Of a stretch of 16,256 bases of DNA, positions 6,217-13,051 are shown piece after piece (the stretch's first letter is position 1; every line of letters starts with the position of its first letter). Location: NCBI GenBank assembly GCA_024697705.1, contig JAILFF010000131.1:1-16256 (forward strand), written 5' to 3'. This DNA comes from Ruminococcus sp. GTDB taxonomy: Bacteria; Bacillota; Clostridia; Oscillospirales; Ruminococcaceae. Below the pieces are notes generated by a model that did not search any database, was not told where the DNA came from, and saw nothing but the letters and a program-made list of their open reading frames with translations. The position numbers and the translations under genes were made by a program.

Positions 6217-6791
6217 TACAGTATCGTATTCGGAACGCCCGCGATGACCCATCTGCCTTCCGTCTTGCAGACGGTGAACTCCCTTCGCTTTGTTTCGCTC
6301 CTCATACTGCCCTTAACAGTATAGCTTATCACAAGATCATAAGCCTTTGCTATATCCGTACCCTCGCCAAGCTGCTTTTCAAGCTTTTTCAGACCCGATT
6401 CATCAAGCCTAACCCGCTGCTCCTCGCGCATACTTATCCTTATGCGGTCGCCGTAGTCCTCTTCAAGCTCTGCCAGCGACTCTTTGAGCATATTCTCTTC
6501 GTAATACTCCGCGGGACTTTCGCCTTTAAAGCTGTCAATGACCCACGGCGGCAGACACTCCGCAAAGGCTTCTCCGTCGGAAGTCTCCACCGAACGGAAA
6601 AACTGTCTCACCGGCTTGACGCAGGCTCTTCGCATAACGATAACGGCTGTCAGCACCGCCGCAAGCACGATCACGGCTGCGACGGCTGAAATTATCAACA
6701 AAGCCCGCTTTTTCGGAGGAAGATGCAGCCTTTCTTCAATGGTAGTGCTTTCGGCGGTTATGTCGAGCACTTCTTCGGAATTATTTTCCAT
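6216..6791 (-). CDS. Single-pass membrane protein, possible NTF2-like extracellular domain
   Basis: This 191-residue protein has an acidic N-terminus, a KKR basic patch (27-29) and one long hydrophobic helix (about 30-53). An extracytoplasmic domain of about 135 residues follows. The order of elements (VRQFFRSVETSDGEAFAECLP, then helices, then a strand pair ending REFTVCKTEGRWVIAG) recalls small NTF2-like or DUF4878-type domains, but this is a weak resemblance. Its start lies 5 bp after the stop of the upstream gene, with AGGGACG inside that gene's end, so the two are probably translationally coupled. It is the last gene of the MBOAT operon and may be an accessory part of the same envelope complex. 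No enzyme motif is visible. Confidence 0.75.
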   Translation of the reverse strand: MENNSEEVLDITAESTTIEERLHLPPKKRALLIISAVAAVIVLAAVLTAVIVMRRACVKPVRQFFRSVETSDGEAFAECLPPWVIDSFKGESPAEYYEENMLKESLAELEEDYGDRIRISMREEQRVRLDESGLKKLEKQLGEGTDIAKAYDLVISYTVKGSMRSETKRREFTVCKTEGRWVIAGVPNTIL

Positions 6792-6796
6792 AATTA

Positions 6797-7762
6797 TCAG
6801 CGTCCCTGCGCGGGAATAATGAACATATTTGTACTCTTCGTTGTCGCGGGAGGATCGGTCGTCACGGGATCGGTATTCTGCGGTATCTGACCGCTCTGTT
6901 CGGGTTCTGACTGAACAGGCTCGGTTTCGGAGGGCTGCGTTCTGTTCGGGTCGGTGAAATAGATCTGCGTGTGCGAAGCGGTCTCCGTCGGCTGATCGCT
7001 CGGCTGAGTGATCGGCGTCTGCGTTTCGGTCGGCTGAGTCTCGGTGCTGTTCGCGTAAGGATTAAAGCCCGCGTCGTGATTTCCCGGAGGCGCGTTGCGG
7101 TCAACGCTCATCGGCTTATCTTCTTCATCGAACATCTGATTCTCGTTTGTTACCGTCGTCAGCGTAATGCCCGATATCTTCTTGTTCTTGTTGTTGCTTG
7201 TGGTAACGACCTCGGGGAGGGTTTTCTTTGTTACTTCTCCGTCGTCGTCGCCTTCTTCGCTGCTTGTATTGTTGTTCACGGGGATATACTGATTCGTCTG
7301 ACTGATGCTGTAAGGGTCGTCTGCAAGACGCTTGCTTTCGATGTCGATAAGATCGTCGGTGGAGTTATCTATACCAAAACAGTATTTAATAAGGATACTC
7401 GCATTGTGGAACTCGTCCTGAAGCGGCAGCTGCGTGTTGAACTTCTTCTCGATATCCGCAAAATAGCTTCCCTCGACGAACTTGCCGAACCTCGCGGAAG
7501 CGTTGTCGGTATCCTCGGTCATATCCTGATGATTGGTAAGCGTGGTAAACACCGAGCCGAAAAACAGTATTACAAACGCGATAATAATAATGGTCAGCGC
7601 GTCGGAATGAGCCTTAGTATCTTCCTCGGAGATGTTGCCGAGCCGCTTTTCTTCGGCTGCTGCGGCAGCATTTTCGGCGTCGTCGGCGTTGGCGGCGTTA
7701 TTCAGAAAATAGTTTATCTCATCGGCGTCCGTGACATTGTTGTGATCTTCAAATCGTCCCAT
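6797..7762 (-). CDS. Membrane protein like the DHHW/AlgJ N-terminus, without the catalytic domain
   Basis: This 321-residue protein has an acidic, Ala/Asn-rich cytoplasmic part (1-53) and one membrane helix (about 54-76). Next comes a segment (84-131) with FGKFVEGSYFADIEKKFNTQ and LPLQDEFHNA. This matches the usual start of the extracytoplasmic part of DHHW/AlgJ-type partners of MBOAT proteins: a statement about pattern, not a search result. Those proteins then carry an SGNH-like domain with a DHHW motif. Here there is instead a low-complexity tail (about 150-321) rich in Thr, Pro, Gln, Glu and Ser, including TETQPTETQTPITQPSDQPT. I see no frameshift remnant of a catalytic domain. ATG at 7762 is preferred over an in-frame GTG at 7774, with GGAGGTG at proper spacing. 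The MBOAT stop is 18 bp upstream. Confidence 0.7.
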   Translation of the reverse strand: MGRFEDHNNVTDADEINYFLNNAANADDAENAAAAAEEKRLGNISEEDTKAHSDALTIIIIAFVILFFGSVFTTLTNHQDMTEDTDNASARFGKFVEGSYFADIEKKFNTQLPLQDEFHNASILIKYCFGIDNSTDDLIDIESKRLADDPYSISQTNQYIPVNNNTSSEEGDDDGEVTKKTLPEVVTTSNNKNKKISGITLTTVTNENQMFDEEDKPMSVDRNAPPGNHDAGFNPYANSTETQPTETQTPITQPSDQPTETASHTQIYFTDPNRTQPSETEPVQSEPEQSGQIPQNTDPVTTDPPATTKSTNMFIIPAQGR

Positions 7763-7780
7763 ACTGAAAAGCACCTCCGT

Positions 7781-9148
7781 TCAGACAGCTGCCGTATTGG
7801 CGGCAAGAAGTATAAAGCTTATCGCAAGGGCAGCGGCGGTAAGAACAGCCTCCGTCACTTTTACTGCGGTATAATGCCCTGCCGAGCGCTGCGAAAGCTT
7901 GTCGGCAGCGTTCTTTACGAGCTCCCCTATCGGCGAGACCGCCGCAAGGAAAATAATGATTATCAGCATATTGTTTTTTACAAGCTCGAAAACGGCTGCG
8001 TTTGTCTCGCTGCTGTTTTCGTTGCTGACAGCTATACCCGTGATCCAGAACAGCCATTCGGGGAAGTCGTTAAATGCCAGCGGGCTGAACAGGAAAAATC
8101 CGATGACCGCGGTAACTATCGCCTTCACGGGCGAGGGGATTCTTTCTATCCTGTCGTAAGCAAACAGATATTCGCCCGCAAGGATTATACCCGTTATAAG
8201 CCCGACAATAAGCGACATGGGCTTCGGCGAATAAAACGCCGCTCCGCAGACGGCAAGCACTACCGTCCACACGGGAGTTGCCGCGCTGTCGCCGCGGATA
8301 TCCTTGAACAGCTCGATCATAGAGGTATTGTAGCACCTTACGGCACCCCCAAGCATCAGCTTTGAATTGAGCCGCGTATAGTTCAGCGGAACGTCAAAGC
8401 CGTTCATACAGGCAATACCCGTTCCCATGTCCGACATTCCCGTAAAGGTGAACCATACGGCGCTGAATTTCGCAAGCATACCGATAACCGAACCCAGACC
8501 GGCTGCGTGTTCGGCGTAGATACCCGCTTCTGCGATCGAATTAAAAGCAGGCACCGCTATCACCGATTTGATGAAGCCAAGCGCAAAACTCTTTACGCCG
8601 CGGCTCATCAGTGCTGCGGTAAGCTTTCTCTCGCGCAGCTGCGGAGCTATCTCCGAATAGCGCACGGCGGGACCCGCCAGCATAAACGGATAGCTCATAC
8701 CGAAGGTTATAAAATAGAAAGGACTGCGCTCCGCCTTGCAGCGCCCCGAATAAACATCGTAAACGTAGGCAAAATTCTTAAGCGCATAGAACGCCGCGCC
8801 GACAGGCAGGAACATTTTGTTGATAAGCAGTCCGCTTTCCTCGGGGAAAACGTCGTTGTGCGCTATGAATACGAGCACCGCCGCGTTGACAAGCAGATCA
8901 AGTATCAGGAATGTCACGGCGCGGCTTTTGTCGCGTTTAAGGCTTCCCTCGACGGCAAGCGCAAACAGATAGTCCACGATCAGCGTAACGAATAACGCCC
9001 CCGCCAGCAGATGATGTCCCCACGTTACAAACAAAAACGAGGTGATACAAAGGCAGAGGTTCTTATACTCCGATGAACGGTCAAAAAACAAAAACAGCAC
9101 CGATAACGGCAAAATGACCGACGCGAATATCAGACTTGAATATGTCAA
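7781..9148 (-). CDS. MBOAT-like membrane protein lacking the catalytic His region
   Basis: This 455-residue multi-pass protein resembles AlgI/DltB-type MBOAT O-acyltransferases, which move acyl groups across the membrane onto exported polymers. It begins TYSSLIFASVILPL and has LCITSFLFVTWG (33-44), FLPVGAAFYALKNFAYVYDVYSG (113-135), YPFMLAGPAVRY (153-164) and SDMGTGIACMNGFDVPLNY (239-257), all in family order. The next family blocks are missing: the FWRRWHISLSTW-type segment and the WHG-type segment with the catalytic His. Their places hold RLNSKLMLGGAVRCYNTS and CGAAFYSPKPMS. Transferase activity is therefore doubtful. The start is TTG at 9148, behind TTGGAG, and supported by the family N-terminus. 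It is the first gene of a three-gene operon. No convincing promoter was found. Confidence 0.82.
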   Translation of the reverse strand: MTYSSLIFASVILPLSVLFLFFDRSSEYKNLCLCITSFLFVTWGHHLLAGALFVTLIVDYLFALAVEGSLKRDKSRAVTFLILDLLVNAAVLVFIAHNDVFPEESGLLINKMFLPVGAAFYALKNFAYVYDVYSGRCKAERSPFYFITFGMSYPFMLAGPAVRYSEIAPQLRERKLTAALMSRGVKSFALGFIKSVIAVPAFNSIAEAGIYAEHAAGLGSVIGMLAKFSAVWFTFTGMSDMGTGIACMNGFDVPLNYTRLNSKLMLGGAVRCYNTSMIELFKDIRGDSAATPVWTVVLAVCGAAFYSPKPMSLIVGLITGIILAGEYLFAYDRIERIPSPVKAIVTAVIGFFLFSPLAFNDFPEWLFWITGIAVSNENSSETNAAVFELVKNNMLIIIIFLAAVSPIGELVKNAADKLSQRSAGHYTAVKVTEAVLTAAALAISFILLAANTAAV

Positions 9149-9406
9149 TTTAACTCCAATCTCCCATCATATTAAAACCCGCAAGCGTTTGAAATGACCC
9201 CGAGTTTAATATTTTTTTATTTTCTGTTTTTTAAGCTTATTTATAAAGAAAACACAATGTGCCAAAATTTAGATTATAATAAAATAAAAGAACATTCGTT
9301 TGAAAATGTCTGATTATATCTTATATTATTGTAACACATTTCACAAATTTTCGCAAGTGAAATTATGAGGAAAATAAAACTTTTAGGACTTTGTTGAAAA
9401 AAGTAT

Positions 9407-9434
9407 TTGCAAAATGCAAAAAGTATGGTATAAT
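9407..9434 (+). promoter_or_regulatory. Promoter of the SDR gene
   Basis: TTGCAA (9407-9412), a 16-bp spacer and TATAAT (9429-9434), with an extended -10 TGG just before. A start near 9441 gives an untranslated leader of about 275 nt. Confidence 0.78.
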
Positions 9435-9515
9435 ATAATAAAGCAGCGAGAATTTTTTGATAGGTATTAATATATCTGTCTCTGCATTGGAAAGATATTG
9501 TAAATCCGTCAAAAA

Positions 9516-9530
9516 ATGAAAACGTTTTCA
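9516..9530 (+). promoter_or_regulatory. cre site (CcpA operator) in the leader
   Basis: ATGAAAACGTTTTCA fits the catabolite response element consensus WTGNAANCGNWNNCW at every position and contains a perfect 14-bp palindrome. It lies about 75 bp downstream of the predicted start, where bound CcpA usually acts as a roadblock. Another LacI-family repressor is possible. Confidence 0.65.
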
Positions 9531-9568
9531 ATAGCAGGCAGTCGTCCCCCCGTCCTTGCACAGCCCGC

Positions 9569-9599
9569 ACACGGGAAACAGCTTGTTTACGTGTTTTTT
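9569..9599 (+). terminator. Putative attenuator terminator in the SDR leader
   Basis: ACACG/CGTGT (9569-9573, 9590-9594) and AAACA/TGTTT (9576-9580, 9584-9588) form a stem with a small internal loop and a GCT apical loop. It is followed by TTTTT (9595-9599). It lies about 115 bp upstream of the start codon. Its 3' arm can instead pair with AACACG at 9605-9610. Confidence 0.45.
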
Positions 9600-9715
9600 C
9601 GCCCAACACGAACAGCTTCGATGCGTCTTCTGTTTAAATCGTTTTCTGAATAGATATATATATAATTCATCAGGGTAACACCCGCGCTTCAAGACTGAGG
9701 AAAGGATTGAGAAAA

Positions 9716-10651
9716 ATGGCAAATGTAATGGTAACAGGAGCAATGGGCAGGATCGGCAGAGAAGTAACAGACCGCCTTATCGAAAAAGGCCACAACGTAT
9801 TTGCGGTGGACACCATGTTCAGCTCACGCGGCGACGACGAGCGTTTCCACTACACCATGTGCGAGATAACCGACGAAGAAACAATAACAAAAGTCATAAG
9901 CGAAAATGCCATTGACACGGTTATCCATATCGCCTGCACAGTGGATAACGATCTCGGAGAAACAGTCGGCGATACCGAGCTAAAGACATCAAAACAGTCG
10001 GATAAGTTCATCTATACAGCCGCCCACACCGCGGGCGTGAAGAACTTTATCCTCACAAGCACAACACAGATCTACGGGATCCAGAAAGGCAGAGACCCCA
10101 TCAGAGAGACAGCTTCGGAAAAAGGGACCAGCATCTACGCCGAAATGAAGCTCAATTCGGAGAAAATGATGCTCAAGGCGTTCAAGAAATCCTCGACGGT
10201 GCCTGTAATTGCAAGGCTCGCACCTATCTACACGCCCGAATTTACCGACAATCTGCTCGAACACGTCATCGACCGCAAGAATAATTGTTCGTATATCTAC
10301 GGCGAAGGAAATTATTCGTTCTCCTTTTGCAGCATTTACAACTATATCGAGTTCATCATCGGCATAGTGAATATCCCGAAGTGCCGCTACGAAGGGATAT
10401 ACAACATCTGCGACAAGGATAAGGTCACGGCAAAGGAGATACTGCATTTCGGCGAGGAGAGCCTGCGTCTCGGCACGCCCGACGTGAGAACTCCGCCGCG
10501 TATGGTAAGCTACAACAAATCCAAGGGCAGGAACGACTACCGCTATTTCGACCCCGACGCCGCCCTTGCCAACTGGAGCTACGACAACACAAAGGCACAG
10601 CGCATATCCACTTTCCGCTGGAACCTCACCAATACCGCAGTTCACGCATAG
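9716..10651 (+). CDS. NAD-dependent epimerase/dehydratase family protein (extended SDR)
   Basis: This 311-residue protein is an extended short-chain dehydrogenase/reductase, cytoplasmic, usually acting on nucleotide sugars or related compounds. The dinucleotide-binding motif is TGAMGRIG (7-14), with Asp32 at the end of the second strand, as in NAD-preferring members. The catalytic parts are Ser/Thr in LTSTTQIYG (about 113-121) and YAEMK (Tyr141, Lys145). The C-terminal substrate domain is shorter and less typical than in GalE, so the substrate cannot be named. ATG at 9716 follows AGGAAAGGA at good spacing; an in-frame TTG at 9707 is less likely. It is the only plus-strand gene, with its own promoter, cre-bearing leader and terminator, which suggests regulation by carbon supply. 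Confidence 0.88.
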   Translation: MANVMVTGAMGRIGREVTDRLIEKGHNVFAVDTMFSSRGDDERFHYTMCEITDEETITKVISENAIDTVIHIACTVDNDLGETVGDTELKTSKQSDKFIYTAAHTAGVKNFILTSTTQIYGIQKGRDPIRETASEKGTSIYAEMKLNSEKMMLKAFKKSSTVPVIARLAPIYTPEFTDNLLEHVIDRKNNCSYIYGEGNYSFSFCSIYNYIEFIIGIVNIPKCRYEGIYNICDKDKVTAKEILHFGEESLRLGTPDVRTPPRMVSYNKSKGRNDYRYFDPDAALANWSYDNTKAQRISTFRWNLTNTAVHA

Positions 10652-10676
10652 CGGCTTTGACAAACGACAAACTACG

Positions 10677-10705
10677 CAAGCCCCCGTTCTTCGGGGGCTT
10701 GTTTT
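10677..10705 (+). terminator. Terminator of the SDR gene
   Basis: CAAGCCCCCG (10677-10686) and CGGGGGCTTG (10692-10701) form a perfect 10-bp GC-rich stem with loop TTCTT, followed by TTTTCTTCT. Confidence 0.92.
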
Positions 10706-10723
10706 CTTCTGTAAATTATAACC

Positions 10724-10756
10724 AAAACAAATCTCCCCCGAAACAGTTCGGGGGAG
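10724..10756 (-). terminator. Terminator of the small membrane protein gene
   Basis: On the minus strand CTCCCCCGAA and TTCGGGGGAG (10733-10742, 10747-10756) form a perfect 10-bp stem with a 4-nt loop, followed by ATTTGTTTT. It faces the SDR terminator, as expected between convergent genes. Confidence 0.85.
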
Positions 10757-10786
10757 AAGCATTATAACTTCAATAATATTTCCTGC

Positions 10787-11146
10787 TCATCCGTGTGAAA
10801 GCAGACTGAGCATCTGAGGCGCAGCGGCGGCTCCGAGCACGAAAGCGACGGCAGCACAGCAGATCGTCAAAACCATCACCGACGGAACATCTGCGCGGGG
10901 ATTCTCACGGCGGCGGCATGACAGCGCCATGCACATAAAATAGGCGGTAACGTTTATCGCCGCCGCGCAGAACAGCATCGCCGCCGCGCAAAGACAGACA
11001 TTCAGGACGTTCATAGTCTGCGAAATAAAAACCGACAGTATCAGTCGGCAGACCGCGCCGGCAAAGAAATTCGAGACCATGCTCACATTCAGCGGCACAT
11101 TGGCAAGATAAGCGCTCAGAAGACTGTTTCTTTTTATTTTTCCCAT
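10787..11146 (-). CDS. Small three-helix membrane protein of unknown function
   Basis: This 119-residue protein starts MGKIKRNSLL and has three hydrophobic segments (about 20-41, 47-75 and 87-115). A basic loop CRRRENPR between the second and third suggests that loop is cytoplasmic. It is rich in Ala and Cys. I do not recognise a family. ATG at 11146 is chosen because GGAGG lies 8 bp upstream; longer in-frame starts would run through the promoter at 11196-11224. It stands alone between a HAD gene upstream on the same strand and a terminator downstream. A group of TGTCA/TGACA half-sites just above its -35 box suggests it is regulated. Confidence 0.75.
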   Translation of the reverse strand: MGKIKRNSLLSAYLANVPLNVSMVSNFFAGAVCRLILSVFISQTMNVLNVCLCAAAMLFCAAAINVTAYFMCMALSCRRRENPRADVPSVMVLTICCAAVAFVLGAAAAPQMLSLLSHG

Positions 11147-11195
11147 AAGGGTGTCCTCCGTCAGGGCGATATATGTATCTTTTGTTCTTATTACA

Positions 11196-11224
11196 ATTAT
11201 ACCGCGCCGCTGACGTAAACGCAA
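11196..11224 (-). promoter_or_regulatory. Promoter of the small membrane protein gene
   Basis: On the minus strand TATAAT (11196-11201) lies 17 bp from TTGCGT (11219-11224). The -35 box is weak, which fits dependence on an activator bound at the repeats just upstream. Confidence 0.6.
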
Positions 11225-11226
11225 GA

Positions 11227-11262
11227 TGTCAAACGTCACTTTGCACAGTGACATTTGTCACT
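11227..11262. promoter_or_regulatory. Cluster of TGTCA/TGACA half-sites, possible operator
   Basis: Within 36 bp lie TGTCA (11227-11231), CGTCA (11234-11238), TGACA (11249-11253) and TGTCA (11256-11260). The last two form the perfect palindrome AGTGACA-TT-TGTCACT (11247-11262). They sit immediately upstream of the -35 box of the small membrane protein gene and reach almost to the HAD stop codon. On the plus strand the palindrome is followed by a T-run, but no plus-strand gene precedes it. Confidence 0.45.
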
Positions 11263-11266
11263 TTTT

Positions 11267-11869
11267 TTATTCCGACAGCTCTTTTATCTGCCCGTAAAGA
11301 CGCCCGAACCCCTGCGAAACGTAATTGATGCCCTTCATGCCGAAATTCTCCGCGGCGGTGACGTTCGCCAAGGTATCGTCGATGAAAACGCAATCTTCGG
11401 GAACAAGACCGTACCTCCCGCAGAGTATATCGTAAATCTTTCGGTCGGGCTTTGTCACCTTTTCGCGGCAGGAAAAAACTCCGCCGTCGGTGTGCGGCAC
11501 AAAATCAAGCGCCCACGGCGCCGTATGCATGATGTACTCAAAATAATTTGAAAGATAGTACACCCCGTACCCTTCGGCTTTAAGGCGGTCGATAAGTGCG
11601 ACAGCGCCGTCCCTCAGCTGTGCGCAGTCTCCAATTTTCGCGAATGTATAGCGTATCTCATGTTCAAGCTCGGGAGCCTTGTCGATAAAGCGCGTCAGCA
11701 CCTCCTCGTCGGAAAGCACGCCGCGGTCAAGCTCGCGCCAGTCGGGGTTTTTCCACATCGCCTGCGTGACTTGCTCGCCTTTTTCCGCACCGAAAAGCCC
11801 ACGGACGAAGCCCTCGAAATCGAAATCTATCAGCACTCTGCCTATATCAAAAATAACATTCTTTATCAT
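11267..11869 (-). CDS. HAD-superfamily phosphatase, subclass IA (YihX-like)
   Basis: This 200-residue cytoplasmic protein has all four HAD motifs: FDIGRVL with nucleophile Asp8, YYLSNY with Ser107, TKPDRKIY with Lys140, and FIDDTLANV with Asp164/165. The residue two after the nucleophile, usually Asp, is Gly10; the same pattern (FDLGNV) occurs in the YihX-type sugar-phosphate phosphatases and relatives. A helical cap lies at about 15-85. The substrate is unknown, a small phosphomonoester being likely. ATG at 11869 is favoured by homology and AAGGG upstream; in-frame ATGs at 11887 and 11914 would add 6 or 15 lysine-rich residues. It follows the exonuclease gene closely (55 bp, or 10 bp with the long start) and is probably co-transcribed. 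Confidence 0.88.
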   Translation of the reverse strand: MIKNVIFDIGRVLIDFDFEGFVRGLFGAEKGEQVTQAMWKNPDWRELDRGVLSDEEVLTRFIDKAPELEHEIRYTFAKIGDCAQLRDGAVALIDRLKAEGYGVYYLSNYFEYIMHTAPWALDFVPHTDGGVFSCREKVTKPDRKIYDILCGRYGLVPEDCVFIDDTLANVTAAENFGMKGINYVSQGFGRLYGQIKELSE

Positions 11870-11924
11870 TGGTAATTTTCCCTTCATCCGATCTTCATCG
11901 TTTTTCTTTTTCATTTCCGAGCAC

Positions 11925-12893
11925 TCAGCCCTTTACCGCTTCAAGCAGCGCCGCGGAAAATTCCTCTCTCGTGATATACCGCCAAAACACCGCCGCTTTC
12001 GATTTATCATCGGTGTATTCTTCGATCGGCAATACCTTTATTCGGCGAGGCTCGTCGAAGCATATCAGCACGAAGCGCTCGGTGTCGGGCAGCATGGTGA
12101 ACCGCTTTATTATAGTGCAGCGCATGGAGATGAGCTTTTGCAGCTCCTCCTCGCGCACGGAATCGTCAAGGCTGTCAAGAAAGCTCTGTTCCTCTTCGGT
12201 AAGCGGCATCGAAAAGGCGATCTCGCGGCGCTTTCTTGCCGCTTCCTCACGGATAGCCTGTCTGCGTGCCGAGCGTTCCTCTATCAGCCTTCTGAGAGCC
12301 GAGTTTCTTGCAAAATCGGTAGTATAAGCGCCCTTTGAAATCTCGTAAAGCCCCATAGCGTCGTTGAATGCGTTGTGAAAGCTGCCCTCCTCGGGGGTGA
12401 ACCCGAAAGCGCCCGCCAGCTCTTCAATGTTTATCGCTTCGGGCAGACCCAGTTTTTTCACGACACCCGGCTGCACATCGACGATCATTTTGGCGAGTTC
12501 CTCGATGCAGTCGCAGCTGCTGTACGTCTTGCGGTGCTGCTTTGCGTCGGCTAACAGCCCTTGCTTGTCGTAGTTGCCCCAGACCCTTACCTCGTCAATG
12601 CCGTAATCGTCGAGGATATCGAGAACCTGTTCGATAACGCTGTTCGAGTCGGGCGAAGCGAATATCTCGTCCTGCGTAAGCCCTGTCAGCTTGCGGCAAT
12701 GAGCGGAAAGCTGCGAATTCTTCACGGGGCAGGAGGTATTGTAATATGTTTCAACGATCTCATATTCCTCGTCGCAAATAATAATTCCGACAGAAAGCAT
12801 TTCTGCCTGATTGCGGTAGATCTTTTCCCCGCAGGTAAATTCAAAATCCGCGAAGCAGTAAAAAACCTCGTCTTCATATTCCGCGCCGTCCAT
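11925..12893 (-). CDS. DEDDh-type 3'-5' exonuclease domain protein
   Basis: This 322-residue protein starts with an RNase T/DNA polymerase III epsilon-type exonuclease domain. The motifs are ADFEFT (Asp16, Glu18), WGNYDKQGLLAD (Asp109) and FHNAFNDA (His173, Asp178), which together make the two-metal DEDDh site. After about residue 195 comes a charged helical, probably coiled-coil segment (about 200-260, rich in Arg and Glu), then a small C-terminal domain I do not recognise. It resembles stand-alone KapD/ERI-like exonucleases with an extra tail; whether the target is RNA or DNA cannot be told. ATG at 12893 is chosen for its GGGGGG run upstream; a GTG at 12923 is in frame. It leads an operon with the HAD gene. 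Confidence 0.85.
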   Translation of the reverse strand: MDGAEYEDEVFYCFADFEFTCGEKIYRNQAEMLSVGIIICDEEYEIVETYYNTSCPVKNSQLSAHCRKLTGLTQDEIFASPDSNSVIEQVLDILDDYGIDEVRVWGNYDKQGLLADAKQHRKTYSSCDCIEELAKMIVDVQPGVVKKLGLPEAINIEELAGAFGFTPEEGSFHNAFNDAMGLYEISKGAYTTDFARNSALRRLIEERSARRQAIREEAARKRREIAFSMPLTEEEQSFLDSLDDSVREEELQKLISMRCTIIKRFTMLPDTERFVLICFDEPRRIKVLPIEEYTDDKSKAAVFWRYITREEFSAALLEAVKG

Positions 12894-12941
12894 GATCAAC
12901 CCCCCGTTCCGTATCATCAGCACCGAACATATACTATATAT

Positions 12942-12970
12942 ATTATAACAGACTTACATGAAAATTTCAA
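12942..12970 (-). promoter_or_regulatory. Promoter of the exonuclease-HAD operon
   Basis: On the minus strand TTGAAA (12965-12970), a 17-bp spacer and TATAAT (12942-12947). Start near 12935 gives a leader of about 42 nt. A strong hairpin (12973-13003) ends 3 bp above the -35 box. Confidence 0.78.
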
Positions 12971-12972
12971 TA

Positions 12973-13003
12973 GCCGCCGATAAATTTCCTGAATTTAGGC
13001 GGC
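12973..13003. repeat. Hairpin directly upstream of the exonuclease promoter
   Basis: GCCGCC (12973-12978) with TAAATT (12981-12986) pairs fully with AATTTA-GGCGGC (12992-13003), with a 2-nt bulge and a 5-nt loop. It lies between the terminator of the gene above and the -35 box. It could be a second terminator stem or an operator. Confidence 0.45.
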
Positions 13004-13008
13004 GGACA

Positions 13009-13036
13009 TCAAAAACGCCCTTTTTACGGGGCGTTT
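13009..13036 (-). terminator. Terminator of the acidic-tail membrane protein gene
   Basis: On the minus strand AAACGCCC and GGGCGTTT (13013-13020, 13029-13036) form an 8-bp stem with an 8-nt loop, continuing into TTTTG. It lies 16 bp after the stop codon. Confidence 0.8.
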
Positions 13037-13051
13037 AAGATCGGTTTGTTC

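Larger units (their letters stand above)
9149..9715. other. Divergent intergenic region between MBOAT operon and SDR gene
   Basis: About 570 bp, very AT-rich on the left. The left part (9149-9400) should hold the MBOAT operon promoter, but no clear -35/-10 pair was found; an ATTTCAC/GTGAAAT inverted repeat is at 9338-9363. The right part holds the SDR promoter and its long leader, entered separately. Small open frames on the minus strand across it have no support. Confidence 0.6.
9441..9715 (+). promoter_or_regulatory. Long structured leader of the SDR gene
   Basis: The leader opens with a long interrupted hairpin: ATTTTTTGA (9452-9460) pairs perfectly with TCAAAAAAT (9509-9517), and ATATCT (9472-9477) with AGATAT (9493-9498) above it. 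A cre-like palindrome follows, then a terminator-like hairpin at 9569-9599, then a possible competing stem CGTGTT (9590-9595) with AACACG (9605-9610). This arrangement suggests transcription attenuation. I recognise no known riboswitch class, and the region up to about 9599 could also be a separate small RNA. Confidence 0.5.

Noticed and set aside
6971..8365. 464-codon plus-strand open frame
   Set aside because: It crosses the ends of two well-supported minus-strand genes, and its translation is Arg-rich with no domain, as expected for antisense of a GC-rich third position.
9441..9600. 6S RNA
   Set aside because: The first hairpin is rod-like, but the typical large central bubble and matching closing stem are not evident.
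9274..9743. Minus-strand open frames, one with a Cys-rich CGLCKDGG segment
   Set aside because: They run through the SDR promoter and leader, have no ribosome binding site, and overlap a structured leader that explains the sequence better.
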